Part shown: positions 1 to 11,920 of the stretch, piece by piece
How the letters are laid out: each line of letters begins with the position of its first letter
Position numbering within the stretch: position 1 is the first letter of the stretch
Origin: Rugalucina vietnamica
Lineage: Eukaryota > Mollusca > Bivalvia > Lucinida > Lucinidae
Direction: 5' to 3'
Assembly (NCBI GenBank): GCA_964017185.1
Contig: OZ024874.1
Coordinates: 49,442,856 to 49,506,855, forward strand
Length of the DNA stretch: 64,000 bases
Program-made: the position numbers and the translations under genes
Notes under the pieces: generated by a model
Told to the model about the DNA's origin: nothing
Database searches by the model: none
What the model saw: the letters and a program-made list of their open reading frames with translations, nothing else

Positions 1-1047
1 TCAAGTGACATTGAAAAACCTTCTGAAAGAGAGAATATATCTTTTTCTCCTCAAAATGCAGTGCTGCAACAGCATACACAGCATAATAAAAACAATACTG
101 CTCAGCATCATTTCAGCAGTGATTCGTCAGAAACATGCTTAGACAATGAAATGGCTTGTTACCAAGCAATAAGATCATCTGAACAGTTGTGGAATGCAGG
201 TAATTTGGTCTTTGGAAGTTTTCATCAAAATGATGTCAGATTTTCTGAGCAATCAAGAGGATATCAGTGCACATGCAATGCATTATGTATGTTGTCATAC
301 TCTCTTTGTTATGATGTATACACTAGCTTGATATTAGATGAAGTGCTCTGTGAAGGAGATGTTCTCTATCAAACTGTAATCAACAGATTAAAATCAAAAG
401 GAAAATTTGTTCATCACCTGTTGAGCTTGGAAGAAATCCCAGATAATTTTGAAGTAAAGATGGGAAAATTCACAGTAGAAAAAATGCCTATATTATGTGG
501 CCCTCTTATTGATACTCAAAATCTTGGCTTACCAACACTTCATGATACCTTGCAGTTAGCATTCATGTCTGTATCATCAGGTCTTATAACGATTGGGGCC
601 ATATGCTCTGCTGTTTTTAGAAAGAATGACATGTATGTATTTTTTGATTCTCATTCCCATGGTGAAAATGGACTTTCGTCAAGTGATGGGTCATCCTGTT
701 TGATAACATTTTCAAGTATAGATGATCTAGTTACATACATGTATTCATTGTATGATAGTTTAAATCTTGACACTTACTTACAGTTTGACTTCTTGCCTAT
801 CAAGATTAAGAAGAATGACGAAACACAGAGCTATAAAGATCAAATGGATAGTAGTATGGAAGCCTACTTCAGGGATCAAAAATTGAGACAAGCTAACAAA
901 ACACAAAGTAAAGAACAAAGAATATCCAATTATACATCAAACAAATTAATTAAAGAATCAAGGAAAGAACTATGGACAAGCAAATTTAAGCATCGCACTG
1001 AATATTATAAAAATTATAAAAGAAAATGTAGACAAAATGAAGCATTT

Positions 1048-1790
1048 CGAAGAAAAGAAAGAGAATCAAAGCAATCTGCAAGAAAAGACCCAGTGTTTCA
1101 AACAAGAGAAAGACAATCAAAGCAATCTTCCAGAAAAGACCCAGTGTTTCAAGCAAGAGAAAGAGAATCAAAGCAATCTTCCAGAAAAGACCCAGTGTTT
1201 CAAACAAGAGAAAGAGAATCAAAGCAATCTGCCAGAAAAGACCCAGTGTTTCAAACAAGAGAAAGGGAATCAAAGCAATTTGCCAGAAAAGATCCTATTT
1301 TTAAGGCCAAAGAAGTGGTGTATCAGAAAAAATCGAAGCAGTCTGCAAGAAAAGACGCTAGTTTTAAGGCCAAAGAAGCTGTGTATCAGAAAAAATCAAA
1401 GCAATCTGCAAGAAAAGACCCAGTGTTTCAAACAAGAGAAAGAGAATTAAAGCAGTCTGCAAGAAAATATCCTGGTTTTAAGGCCAAAGAAACTGTGTAT
1501 CAGAAAGAATCAAAGCAATTTGCAAGAAAAGACCCAGTTTTTCAAACAAAAGAAAGAGAATTAAAGCAGTCTGCAAGAAAAGATCCTAGTTTTAAGGCCA
1601 AAGAAATTGTGTATCAGAATAAATCAAAGCAATTTGCAAGAAAAGATCCAGTGTTTCAAACAAGAGAAAGAGAATCAAAGCAGTCTGCAAGAAAAGATTC
1701 TAGATTTAAGGTCAAAGAAACTGTGTATCAGAAAAAATCAAAGCAGTTAGCGAGAGAAAATCAGGCTTTTAAAACACATGAGAAAGTATT
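1048..1790 (+). repeat. in-frame coding repeats, KQSARKDPVFQTRERE-type units
   Basis: About 13-14 head-to-tail units of 17-20 residues (51-60 bp) lie inside the Helentron protein. Two unit types alternate: one of pattern SKQSARKDPVFQTRERE and one of pattern KQSARKDPSFKAKExVYQKK. Several 51-bp units are nearly identical at DNA level, so the array probably changes length by slippage or unequal exchange. The product is strongly basic and predicted unstructured or helical; a DNA- or RNA-binding linker is plausible but unproven. Confidence 0.9.
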
Positions 1791-3276
1791 CCAGAATAAA
1801 TCAAAAAAGAAGGCAAGGGAAAATGCTTATGTTCGTGAGTGCGAGAGAATTAAGAAACAGCAAGTTAGGCAGGAAAAAAGAAAATTTGATGGCAGTTCAG
1901 AAATCATTACTCCTAGAAAAAGATGTAAGCATGACACAGATAATTTTCCAGAAACTCACAGAAAAGACTTAAAAACTATTAAAGAAGCTATAAAACAATT
2001 CCATTTAGATATTTCTATTGGACCTTTGTATGTTTGTTCATGTTGTCACCAGACATGGTTCAGGAAAAGTGTTTCTATGTTAAAGAATACCCATATTCCA
2101 GCAGAAAGTAAAAGACTGCATTGTACAGACTTTATATCTGTCAATAATGAAGAATGGATATGTCACACTTGCTTAAGTGCCTTAAGAGATAGTAAAATTC
2201 CAAAGCTGTCAGTAAGTAATGGCATGAAATGGCCAATCAAGCCACCAGAGTTAAACTTACATCAGTTAGAAGAACGGTTAATAGCGCTGCGTATTCCATT
2301 TATGCAGATAAGAGAATTACCACGTGGTGGACAGTACTCCTTGAAAGGGAATGTAATAAATGTACCTGTTGATATTCAGCCTACTATAAACTGTCTACCA
2401 AGGCCAATGGATGAAAATTTTACAGTTGCTATCCAGCTGAAAAAGAAACTTTCCTATAAAACGGTTGACTTTAAAGAAAATGTAAGACCATTAAGAGTTT
2501 TGACTGCTCTACATTGGCTTATGAACAACAGCAAGCTATATAAGAACTCTGGCATAGTTATTGATGATGACTGGTTTCAGGAAGTTACTGAAAGTGCAGA
2601 GGAAACAGTCAGAGAATTTTTAGGAAATTCAAGAGGACAAACTAATGACAACTATTGTGTCGAAAATAAAAAGCAGGAAGAAATCACAAGTAAAGAGGAC
2701 ACTGATGCACCAGCTGATTATGATTCTGATCATTACAGTGAGATAGATGCTAATGACCATGTTGGCAATATAGATACATTAGTGGATGATGCTGATATTG
2801 ACAATAAGTGTGACAAAGTTTTCACATTTGCACCAGGTGAAGGACAACACCCTTTAAGTCTATATAATGATAAAGATGCAGAGTATTTGTGCTTCCCATC
2901 CATTTTTTGTGGACAAACACCACCCAGTAAGGAAGAACGAATTGTTCCCGTTCATTATAGTGACATTGTTAAATGGGAATTGAGAAGTATTGACAGGAGA
3001 GCTGCACAGTCAGTTCCAAATATATTCTTTAAACACAAAAAGCTACAGATGAAACAAATCAGTGATAAAGTCAATTTAGCTGTTAGAAGATGTAAAAAGC
3101 GAGGTCAAAAAATAACTGCAGCTGAAGCTAGAGATGCAAATTATTTGGACAAACTTGTAAATCTTGATGAAGGCTATTATATATTTCGCCAACTGAGAAA
3201 TTCACCTGCCTATTTAGAAATGCGCAAGAAAGACATTTTTGCAATGATTAGACAACTTTCTTTGCCTACTTGGTTT

Positions 3277-3328
3277 ATGTCATTGTCAGCTGCCGATACT
3301 AGATGTCATTGTCAGCTGCCGATACTAG
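3277..3328 (+). repeat. 26-bp tandem duplication that breaks the Helentron frame
   Basis: The 26 bases at 3277-3302 are repeated exactly at 3303-3328. The duplicated segment encodes the conserved MSLSAADTR motif. Because 26 is not a multiple of three, the upstream frame stops at 3345 and the downstream Rep frame restarts at an ATG in the second copy (3303). This is a clean slippage-type lesion in an otherwise open frame. Confidence 0.97.
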
Positions 3329-4643
3329 ATGGACAGATCTGTTGAAAATGTTAGCAAAATTAAATGACGGTATTGAATATTCTGAAACTGAATTAGAAAG
3401 GCTTACTTGGCAAGAAAAAACAAAGCTAGTTCAGAAAGACCCAGTTACATGTTCAAGATACTTTGATCATAGGGTTCAAGAGTTCCTCAATACAATTCTT
3501 AAAAGTAGTTCTGAGCCTATTGGAAAGGTGCTTGACTATTTTTATAGAGTTGAGTTTCAGCAACGTGGCTCCCCTCATATTCACATGCTTGTTTGGGTAG
3601 AAAATGCTCCAACTTTAGAAACAAAGTCAGAAGAGGAAATAATTGAATTTGTTGATCAATATCTCACATGCAGTAGTGATAATGAGAAAACAGCAAATCT
3701 TGTTAACCTTCAAAGTCACAAACATTCTAGAACCTGCAGAAAAAAGGGGAAACCAATATGTAGGTTTGGATTTCCATTGCCACCATTGCCGAAAACTATG
3801 TTGCTGTATCCTCTTGAAGAAAACATTGACAAGTACAAGAAAAAGAATGTAGAGCTCCAAAAATCAATGAATGAGTGTAAAGAAGATGAAGATATGCCAT
3901 TTGAGGAGTTTCTAGAAAAAATTGCTAAAATGAACTTCGAAGATTATATTTGCTGCATAAGAAGCTCATTGAAAGCACCAAAGGTTTTCTTGAAGAGAAA
4001 AATGAAGGAAATGAGAATAAACCCATTTAATGAAAACATACTTCTTGCCTGGAAGGCCAATCTTGACATTCAGATTGTTCTTGAACCATATGGTTGTGCT
4101 TCATATATAGTTGGTTATATAAGCAAATCACAGAGAGGGATGAGTGCACAACTTGATGCAGCAGCAAAAGAGGCTAGAAGAGGAAATCGTGACCTAAAGA
4201 AACAAGTCAGGCATATTGGGAATGTATTTTCTAACTGTGTTGAGGTCAGTGCTCAAGAGGCTGTTTATCTTGACCTGCAAATTCCTTTGACAAAATGTAC
4301 GAGGGATATTGTTTTCATCAACACATCTATACCAGAAGAAAGAATCTTTCTGTTAAAGCCAAAAGCTGCTCTTGATGAACTTCCTGCTGAATCCACAGAT
4401 GTAGAATCTGACAATGTTATACAGAGGTATTCTAAAAGACCCAGGCAGCTTGGGAAATTTTGTTTAGCTGATTATGTCTCTAAGGTTGACATTATTTACC
4501 CAAAAGGAAATAAGTTTCCAGAGAAAGATGATGGCAAAAATGAAGTGATGACTGCTTTGATGACGATAATAGTCGAAGTTCAGGCCTGCTGTTCAAAGCA
4601 AAAAATGGAACAAAATACCAGAAAAGAAAAGTACCAAGAATAA
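3303..4643 (+). pseudogene. Helentron Rep (HUH endonuclease) block
   Basis: This block carries the rolling-circle initiator nuclease of the Helentron. The metal-binding HUH motif reads PHIHMLVW, with the two His codons at 3576 and 3582. The two-tyrosine motif reads YIVGYISK, with Tyr codons at 4104 and 4116 and Lys at 4125. Helitron Reps use the paired tyrosines to nick and join single strands, so both active-site halves are present. The frame is lost near 4544, where an apparent 1-base deletion moves the homologous sequence (acidic D/S-rich stretch, then KNGTKYQKRK) into another frame; the stop at 4643 is the result. The ATG at 3303 is an accident of the upstream duplication, not a native start. 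Confidence 0.92.
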
Positions 4644-6460
4644 TAAGGTATGTCAAATACAACAAAAAAAGGGATCCAGAAAATTACTTCAGAGAGCAGC
4701 TAATGCTTTTTGTACCTTGGCGAAATGAACAGAAGGATTTGATAGGTTCTTTTGGCACATATGAAGCTCATTATAACTCTGTGCAGACATCCTTGGTGTC
4801 CAAGAGAAACGAGTATGAGCATCATGCTGAAGAGCTTGAGATTGCAAGACAAATGATGGAAAATGAGGAAAGAGACTATGATCAAATTGCACCAAATGCA
4901 GAGCAAGAAAATAGAGAAACTGAAGAAGAAGGGCCAGCAGAATCAGAAAAATTTGTTTGTTTCAATCCAAGCAGAGTTGTAGAGCAAAGGCATTATGACA
5001 TTGGAATAGAATTACAGTCAACTTGCTCAGTACCACCAGTAGAAACAAATGGTATTTTATTACCAGATGATGAATACTTACAACTACTCAGAAGTCTTAA
5101 TTTGAGACAAAGAGAATTCTTTAATCACATTGTGCACTGGATTAAATCCAAAGATGAACCAGTCTATGCTTTCCTAACAGGAGGAGCAGGTGTTGGTAAA
5201 TCAGTTGTCATTCGAGCACTTTATCAAAGTCTTTATAGAACGTGGAATTTAAAAGATGGAGAAAATCCAGATGATAAAAGAATTTTACTATGTGCTTACA
5301 TGGGCTTTGCTGCTTTTAATATTAGTGGCCAAACCATTTCCTCTGCATTCCACAGGAAAATTTTTCAAAAGGGGACCAATCATCTTTCAGCTGATGAATT
5401 AAACACATTCAGAATGAAGTATAGACATCTGAAACTTGTCATTATTGATGAAATATCAATGGTAGGGAACATGACATTAAATTTTATCAACATTCGCTTA
5501 CAGCAACTCATGGGAACAAAAGAAGTTTTTGGTGGTTTAAGTGTTATTACTGTGGGTGACCTGTACCAGCTTAAGCCAGTAGGGGATTACTTGATAAGTC
5601 TAGATTTGACAAAGGGAGCATCATCATTAGGGCAGAACTTATGGAAAAGGCTCTTTACGATGTATGAATTGGTTGATATCATGAGACAGAAAGATGATCT
5701 TGCATTTGCACAGCTATTAAACCGACTTCGGTTGAATGAAATGACAGATGAAGACAAACAAAAGCTGCAGACACGTGTTGTTGACCATGAAACCGGTGAC
5801 TATCCAAAGGATGCCCTTCATTTGTTTGCAGAGAATTGTTATGTAGACCAACACAATGACACTATTCTGAGTCAGTTGCCAGGAGAAAAGTTTGTGATAC
5901 AGTGCCATGACATTGTTGTCTCAGCAAACATTCCTGCTAAAAGGCACCAGTCCCTGATTGATGGGCTTCCAAAAGACTATGGGAAAACAGGACAGTTAAA
6001 GAAATCATTGACAGTAGTTGTTGGAATGATTGTTGTTCATACAGCTAATGTAGATGTAGAAGACGGTTTAACTAATGGTGCTACAGGTGTGGTGAAACAC
6101 GTTGACTTCAGGTGGATGGAAGGAACAAATCGACCTAGCATTATTTGGGTATTGTTTGATGACCCTCGGGTTGGTAAGGCAACACGTGAAAAAAACAGGA
6201 AATTTTACAACTCAAGCATTCATTCAGACTGGACACCTGTATTTGAAACACAACGAACATTTATAGTGAACTACAAAACGTTTCAAAGAAGCCAATTTCC
6301 ACTGACACCAGCTTCAGGTAAAACAGTCTACAAAGCTGAAGGAGCTACAGTAGACAGGGTAGTTGTTGATTTATCCCAGAAAGACAGAAAGTATAAAATG
6401 CCACATATGCACTATGTTGCATTTAGTCGAGTGAAAACCTTGAGGATTTATATATATTGA
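4544..6460 (+). pseudogene. Helentron SF1 (Pif1-like) helicase block
   Basis: Motor domain of the Helentron. Walker A is GGAGVGKS (5180-5203), Walker B is VIIDEIS with IIDE at 5441-5452, motif III reads VGDLYQLKPVGD, and the C-terminal motif reads HYVAFSRVKT. These are the motifs of Pif1/RecD-like SF1 helicases fused to Rep in all autonomous Helitrons. The native frame runs in from about 4544, well upstream of the first ATG at 4703, and includes KNGTKYQKRK and YFREQLMLFVPWRNE, which normally link Rep and helicase. It ends early at 6460 because about one base is missing near 6438; the neighbouring frame continues LEDLYIL and so on into the endonuclease block. Confidence 0.93.
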
Positions 6461-7222
6461 ATATGAATGAAGCTGCTCTGGCTGTAGATAATGATGTGAA
6501 TATAGAGATGGAAAGGCTACGCAGAGAAGCTGTCTTAGAACTGTGTTATGTTCCTCTGTATAAAATCGGATCAGACAAAACCAAAATCGCATTTAACAAT
6601 GCTAGATCCTTGCATAAACATTTCAAGGATGTTGAATTTGAACCAAATGTGTTGGCAGCAGATGTAATTGGATTTTCTGAAACAAGATTATGTAGTAGAG
6701 ATGAAAATGTACATTTTTGCTCTCAGACGGTTCAGACTTATACGACTTGATGATACAGTAAAAGAGGCAAACAACAGGCCATATCATGGACTTGCATTAT
6801 ATGTTAAAGAATACTTACATATTCAGAAAGTTGTGAAATTACAATGTAAGTCATTTGAATTCATATTGACTGACATATTCAATGCTCAAAGAAGTTGTGT
6901 TCAAATTGTTGTATTGTACAAATACCCCAAAAGTTCACAGGCTGATTTTAGAAAGGATATTCACTGTCATCTTAGGCCAGTTGTTGATCTGAATGTTAAA
7001 TTAGTCATATTAGGTGACTTCAACATACAGGTAGATGGTGCCAATACAAGGTTTGTGGATTTTGTGGAAACATTATTTGGGTGTATGCAGCAAATCAAAC
7101 AATGTACAACTGACTCTGGATCAATGCTAGACTTGATTTTTTCAAATTCTGAATTGTTTTGTGATGTTATTGAGGCTTATTGGTCTGATCATAAACTTAT
7201 ATATTGTGCTTTAGACAAATAG
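6439..7222 (+). pseudogene. Helentron AP-endonuclease-like (EEP) C-terminal domain, frameshifted
   Basis: An exonuclease-endonuclease-phosphatase domain of the sort seen in non-LTR retrotransposons and in Helentrons. Visible motifs are the N-terminal FNNARS, GFSETRL (catalytic Glu), GDFNI (7013-7027), SGSMLDLIFSN and the terminal SDHK (7184-7195). All the usual catalytic positions are therefore present. The domain is split between two frames: 6439-6750 and the frame ending at 7222. The switch sits at a run of five T (6714-6718), consistent with a 1-base insertion. The stop at 7220-7222 looks like the natural end of the polyprotein. Confidence 0.9.
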
Positions 7223-7579
7223 ATATTCAAATGATGTGATGCAAATGATGAATAAAGTATAAAAGAAATCAGAGTGAAGACATGACCCATTCCTGAGAAA
7301 GATAATAATGTTATTTGTAAATAGTTGACACCTTCGCAACCAAACATAGCTGCAAAGCTGAATTTGAAATGAGCTCAATATTTTTGCTTACCAAAATTTG
7401 CTTCTACAAGTGTTGCTTGATTCAGATTAATATATATATATTAAAATCTCTAAGTTAACATCATGACAGAAGAATTGAGAATCCATTTCATTTGAATGCA
7501 AAAAGTGTAACCCCACTTAAGAAATTTAATCAGGTAGTTTAGTTAATCTTTGGGGTTGCCACCTTTTTTTTTTTCTTTT

Positions 7580-7623
<44 letters not shown>

Positions 7624-7970
7624 TTGGTGTTGTTGTTGTTTTACTTGTAACATTCAATCATGATCATTTAAGTCATTGTTTATTTAATTGGTACTTGAAA
7701 CTAGTTCTGGGTAAAATAGTTATTGATGTCGTGTATCCTCATTGCTATTGATTCACTAGATATTCTAGGAGTGTGGAGGCTCTGTGATACACCAATTGAT
7801 CCTGACTCCAGAGCAAGAGGTCAGGAGTGTTATCATTGAGGAGTATTGGGTGAGAACTCAGAAAGTAGTTCTACCTTGACTTACTGAAAAAAAATTTACT
7901 GGGACATTAAACTTTATCCTAAACAAAAATAGTTCTTCACCCATTAACATGCAAGTTGTTTTTGGCTTTC
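7223..7970. other. non-coding stretch after Helentron, with long poly-T tract
   Basis: I see no gene here. An almost pure poly-T tract lies at about 7564-7621, and an AT-rich imperfect palindrome around 7425-7450. This may include the Helentron 3' terminal region, but I could not identify its end. Confidence 0.6.
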
Positions 7971-8500
7971 CATCCATCCGTCCGTCCGTCCGTCTGTCCT
8001 TCCGTCCTTCCGTCCCCCTAAAGAGTATGTACCTTGTGTGCGCAACTCCTCCTACAGTTTTACTCCGATTCTTTTAAAACTTTACATATGTTTTAACCAT
8101 CCTTTGAAGATATGCATGTCGTTTGGATATAATCCTCAGATTAATTCGCAATTTGAACTTAGTCATTTTTCGAGCATTTTCCTCCTACAGTTTCATTCCG
8201 ATGTTTTGAAACTTTACAGATGTCTTTACCAGGCTTTGAAGATATGCATGTGGTTTGGATATGATACTTAGATTAATTTTTATTACTTTTGTTCGCAATT
8301 TGAACTTAGTTATTTTTCGGTCATTTTGACAATGAAAGTGAATGGACAGGGGGTACCTTGTGTGCACAACTCATCCTACAGTTTCATTCAGATTCTTTTT
8401 AAACTTTACAGTTGTCTTTATAATGCTTTGAAGATACGCATATGTTTGCATTTAATCCTTAGCTTAATTTTTATCACTTTTTTCGCAATTTGAACTTAGT
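7971..8500 (+). repeat. TCCG/TCCT microsatellite followed by diverged tandem units
   Basis: Bases 7971-8016 are a degenerate (TCCG)n/(TCCT)n microsatellite. After it, a unit containing 'cctacagttt.attccgat' and 'tttgaagatatgcatgt' recurs three times (starts near 8051, 8184 and 8375), with 'taccttgtgtgcgcaactc' before the first and third. It is a diverged dispersed repeat with no coding content. Confidence 0.75.
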
Positions 8501-8502
8501 TT

Positions 8503-9373
8503 ACAAATTTAAGAAACTTATGGTGACTTGGTTTACAAATTTAAGAAACTTGAAGGAATTAATGATTTTTCTTTTCAGTTCAGAAAAATCATAACACGTT
8601 ACAGACGTATAGGTTATAACTTGAATGTTATGCGACAGTCTGCATGCTTAGTTTTTAACCCAATCATGGTTGATAACTACGCTGCCTTCTTTAATTGCAC
8701 GCCGGTGGGTCGGGCGTCAGACTCTATGATGGCCCCGACATAAAGCTATTCATTTTAGTTGGTTGGGGCCGGAGCTTCTTGTCTGTTGCTTGGCCCACCG
8801 GGGTCTAACTGGTGTTTTTCTTTTGCTCCGGAGTTAGTAGGTTATTCGGCGCCCAGGGATCTCCATCGTCGGGCAGCTTACTCAGTCTGTGAGTCCTGGT
8901 TTTTGATTCATCAGGATGTTTAATATCATGATTTATTTGTTTGTTCTTGATGATTCATTGACTAGTTAGAGATTCACCACGAGGACCGAATAACTAACTA
9001 AATGTTATGAACCACTGCAGAAGCTGAGGGTGAGGTTATGGCCATGTAAAACCGGTTTAAGCCCGCCAGTAACTTTGTGTTACTGATCGTTCCAAGTCGA
9101 TACTTCTGTGGTGGTTCTTTTTGTTTTATGTCTTGGTGTTTAAAAACTTTTTTGTGCTGTTGGCGCCTTATGTATGTTTTCATAATTTTAGTTAAGTTAA
9201 GGTAACTGAGTGGCCACCTGTTGGGAAAATAGCTGCTCATTCGGCTTACGATATGTTTCATGGTATAAGTACCTGATTGTTAGTTTGGTTTTTTCCCACC
9301 TCGGTTTTTGGAGTGGGAATCTTTTTCTGATTGCGCCTTTTCCTGATCTTTGCCTACTTGTACCTTTTTAGAC
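8503..9373 (+). mobile_element. 5'-truncated Penelope-like element copy (last ~70 codons plus 3' tail)
   Basis: From about 8528 the DNA is almost identical to 33,108-33,950. It encodes the last residues of the reverse transcriptase ORF (ending SMMAPT, stop near 8743) and the same roughly 620-bp 3' tail, which ends 'gcctacttgtaccttttt'. At the 5' junction, 'tttacaaatttaagaaact' occurs twice (8500s and 8530s), a small local duplication at the truncation point. Truncation at the 5' end with a shared 3' end fits target-primed reverse transcription. Confidence 0.9.
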
Positions 9374-10654
9374 ATTTTTGGGGCATTTACACTTAGAAAG
9401 TTCATGTGGCTTCTCAGATTATATTTGTGTAACTAAACAATCAAGGCGGGGGACATAAATTCTCTGAATTTGCTTGTTATGACTGAAATATATAATACCA
9501 CATGATGTATTTGTTAAAATATGGTGAAATGCAATACTTTGGATTTTTTGTTGTTCCTTTGTAAGGACACTTGTATATAATGTTTATAAAGAAACTGAAA
9601 ACCCCACATGTACACTCATAGAAGTTTTAGAAATAAAGAGACTGTGACTATAATGTTGGAGAAAAGTGAATTTTGCAAATATACAGTACATAACTGATTT
9701 AATTGCAAGGAAAACAAAGATCTAGATGCATTGTTAAAGTTTTATTATAATGGTACATTCATAGCTTGTATGAAGCAGGACTAATGTTATATAGTTTGTT
9801 GAGTGGTTGACCATGGAGATAAGCTTATAAATAGTTGTGTTGCAAATTTTGCTATAAGATGCTATTGTACAGTGCTGAGCAGTGAGTATACATGTTTTGT
9901 TATGATTTTAGAGAATCTGGATATTAGAATATGGTTTCAAGCTAAAAAAAAATATTTGCATGTAAAGAGCTTATTTTGATGTTGATTATAATGTATCTAC
10001 ATTTTGACCAAATATTTGCATGTAAAGAGCTTATTTTGATACTGATTATAATGTATCTACAATTTGACCATATATGTTGATTGTTTTACATTATATGTTT
10101 ATATGTAAACAAACATAAGATACTTAAAAATGATAGAATAAAAAGAAATGGAAATACATGCACAATGTATATTGTTAGTACAAGTGTATTATCTTAATTT
10201 ATTTACAAGTTTATGAATATCATGTACAATAATAACTTTAATCACTGAACTTGTTTTCTGTTTGTTGTACTTTATAAATCTGTAAGCTTTAAATGTACCG
10301 TAATGATGACTTTTACAAGGTATCTATTTCAAAAATGAAAATGTAATGCACAACTTGCACTTCTTTTGAAGTTTTAATGTTATAGACACAGTCTCATTAT
10401 TTCTTCATCACCAATTATATAATGTATATATTGTATAATTCATGATCAATTAAGTTTGCACACTTTTGAAATGTGGGTATAAAATTTCAATGGTTCTTAT
10501 CTATGTACATGTAGTACTGTTTTGCTAATGAGTTATTAGGATCTGTGTTTAATGTAATTGAACAAATAAACCTTTATTAGATGACAGAAGCTAGTTCTTT
10601 TCACTGCCATTCCTTTTGCATTCACTTATTTGGCTTTAAGGTTACTGTGTATGA
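9374..10654. other. AT-rich sequence without recognisable gene; AATAAA near 10,565
   Basis: No protein-coding signal is seen on either strand. The stretch resembles a 3' UTR: it is very AT-rich and ends in 'acaaataaacctttatta' around 10,561-10,579, a good polyadenylation-signal context on the + strand. It could be the transcribed tail of an element or of a host gene outside the window. Confidence 0.4.
9951..10070 (+). repeat. two-copy 60-bp tandem duplication
   Basis: Bases 9951-10,010 and 10,011-10,070 are near-identical 60-bp copies starting 'aatatttgcatgtaaagagc', with only a few substitutions. Confidence 0.93.
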
Positions 10655-10835
10655 GACAAGAAGCTAAGCAATGGTAAAGAACTGGCACAATTAGAACCCA
10701 AGTTCCATCCAAAAAAAACCAAGTGGAAAAAAAAACAACAAAATTTCAACCAAACCTTAGGCTCTAATACATACTGTATTATTGGACATACTGTAAGCCA
10801 AGTGAACAGCTGTTTCCAAAAAAGGCCACAAAACA
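10655..10835 (-). mobile_element. old, diverged Penelope-family 3' tail
   Basis: Read on the minus strand, this shows the order of the family tail in degraded form: a GGCC-containing stretch, 'agctg..cacttggc', then a TTGG-rich stretch, then 'attg.gcc.....ttgct'. It is much more diverged than the copies at 8.5 and 33 kb. Confidence 0.55.
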
Positions 10836-11083
10836 CACATTAAGCTGTCAACAGGACAAATATCAACATTGAAATAAAAAAATGTTGAGAATCACAGAAG
10901 TAATGGCTCCATCTTGGAATGTCAGCAATATAAAATTACTGTTGTGATTTTTTTTTTCAAAGGTGCCTAACCTTGCCAGGCAACTGAAGCTGCAAGTTAT
11001 GAATACACATAATTTGATCAAATACTGACTAAAAGTGGCAGTAAATGTTTCAACAGAATTGATATGTTGTTTTCTGTTTTAAG

Positions 11084-11384
11084 TCACTCAACAGCTAAGG
11101 TCATATGGAGATGAAACCTCAGATTAAAGTCTATATGTCAAGCCCTGGGTTGTAACCAGGAGCCCTAGAAGGGAAATAGATTAACCCAACTTGTCACAGA
11201 GGCCACTGTTTCACCAGAATGTCCTCCCAGAAACATTGCAGCCTTAGACCGGAAACTTGCCAGATGCAGACAACTAATGAAGTCCGTAAAAGTATGTGAG
11301 TATTTAAGGTCAAGGTCTTTTCATGAAGAGTAAATGCTCTAACGTCAGGCTTCAGGTGAGCGTTCTCAGGACCAGTGGTCCTCT
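11084..11384 (-). mobile_element. SINE-like remnant
   Basis: Contains 'aacagctaaggtcatatgga', the core also found at 39.3, 24.45 and 52.34 kb next to a GTTTAACGTCCCA-type end. It is diverged and its ends are not resolved. Confidence 0.45.
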
Positions 11385-11565
11385 GGTTTAGTTAAGGTAA
11401 CTGAGTGGCCACCTATTGGGAAAATAGCTGCTCATTCGGCTTACGAAATGTTTTCATGGTATAAGTACCTGATTGTTAGTTTGGTTTTTTCCCCACCTTG
11501 GTTTTTGGAGTGGGAGTCTTTTTCTGATTGCGCCTTTTTCTGATCTTTGCCTACTTGTACTTTTT
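11385..11565 (+). mobile_element. Penelope-family 3' tail, short truncated copy
   Basis: Nearly identical to 33,780-33,955: 'aactgagtggccacctattg' through 'tttgcctacttgtac'. It sits exactly at the left edge of duplicated block A. Confidence 0.9.
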
Positions 11566-11920
11566 TCGTTTCCAATTCGCGGACAATGTAATTCGAAGTT
11601 ATACGGATCCAGCTTTCTTATAAAACTTTCCAAGCTGGTTTAGATGCGCCGGAACAGGTCAGAAACTCCAAAGGCAGGGTTTCCCGCGACACGGCCCATT
11701 TGTTGCAGAGGAAATGAGACGAAAGTATCTGTGATGTGAATAGATAAAATAGATGAAAGAAACATGAATGATTGAGGATATATTTGCTGACAATGTAAGA
11801 TATTTATTAAAAGTCAAAGATATTCTTTAATATGTCTTTTTGATAGTGTTTAAGCGCCCCCCAGTAATTTTAAAATTTATGGTTTCTTGGTACATCCATG
11901 TTTTTGTACGTATTAAAATT

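Larger units (their letters stand above)
1..3345 (+). pseudogene. Helentron polyprotein, N-terminal part: cysteine-protease-like domain, repeat linker, DUF6570-like region
   Basis: Open in frame 1 from the first base to the stop at 3343-3345. About bases 190-800 encode a papain-fold cysteine-protease-like domain: GYQCTCNAL has candidate catalytic Cys codons at 268-276, and FDSHSH (643-660) supplies the His. This is the pattern of OTU-like or herpes-tegument-type deubiquitinase domains often carried by animal Helitrons. A Lys/Arg/Gln-rich repeat linker follows (about 1048-1790). Next comes a DUF6570-like region with paired cysteines (CSCC near 2035, CHTC near 2160), then an acidic stretch. The frame ends in the conserved LSAADTR of the Helitron N-terminal helicase-like domain, where the 26-bp duplication shifts it; residues after about 3303 are out of frame. 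The protease role is inferred from motifs only. Confidence 0.88.
1..7222 (+). mobile_element. Helentron-type Helitron, broken autonomous copy, 5' end outside window
   Basis: Four successive reading-frame blocks on the same strand encode, in order, a protease-like domain, a basic repeat linker, a DUF6570-like region, a HUH Rep nuclease, an SF1 helicase and an AP-endonuclease-like domain. Helitrons are rolling-circle DNA transposons; a C-terminal endonuclease after the helicase is the mark of the Helentron/Helitron2 branch of animals. The frame is already open at base 1, so the start and 5' terminus lie upstream. The blocks are separated by a 26-bp tandem duplication (3277-3328), an apparent 1-base loss near 4544, another near 6438 and an apparent extra T in the run 6714-6718. 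I could not find a convincing 3' terminal hairpin after 7222, so the 3' edge given is only the end of coding sequence. Confidence 0.93.

Noticed and set aside
986..1450. reading frames in other frames over the KQSARKDP repeats
   Set aside because: They are shadows created by the periodic Helentron coding repeats.
7420..7455. AT-rich palindrome as Helentron 3' terminal hairpin
   Set aside because: Low complexity and no accompanying conserved terminal sequence; cannot be distinguished from chance.
10561..10580. AATAAA as end of a host gene
   Set aside because: No coding exon upstream in this window; noted only as a possible polyadenylation signal.
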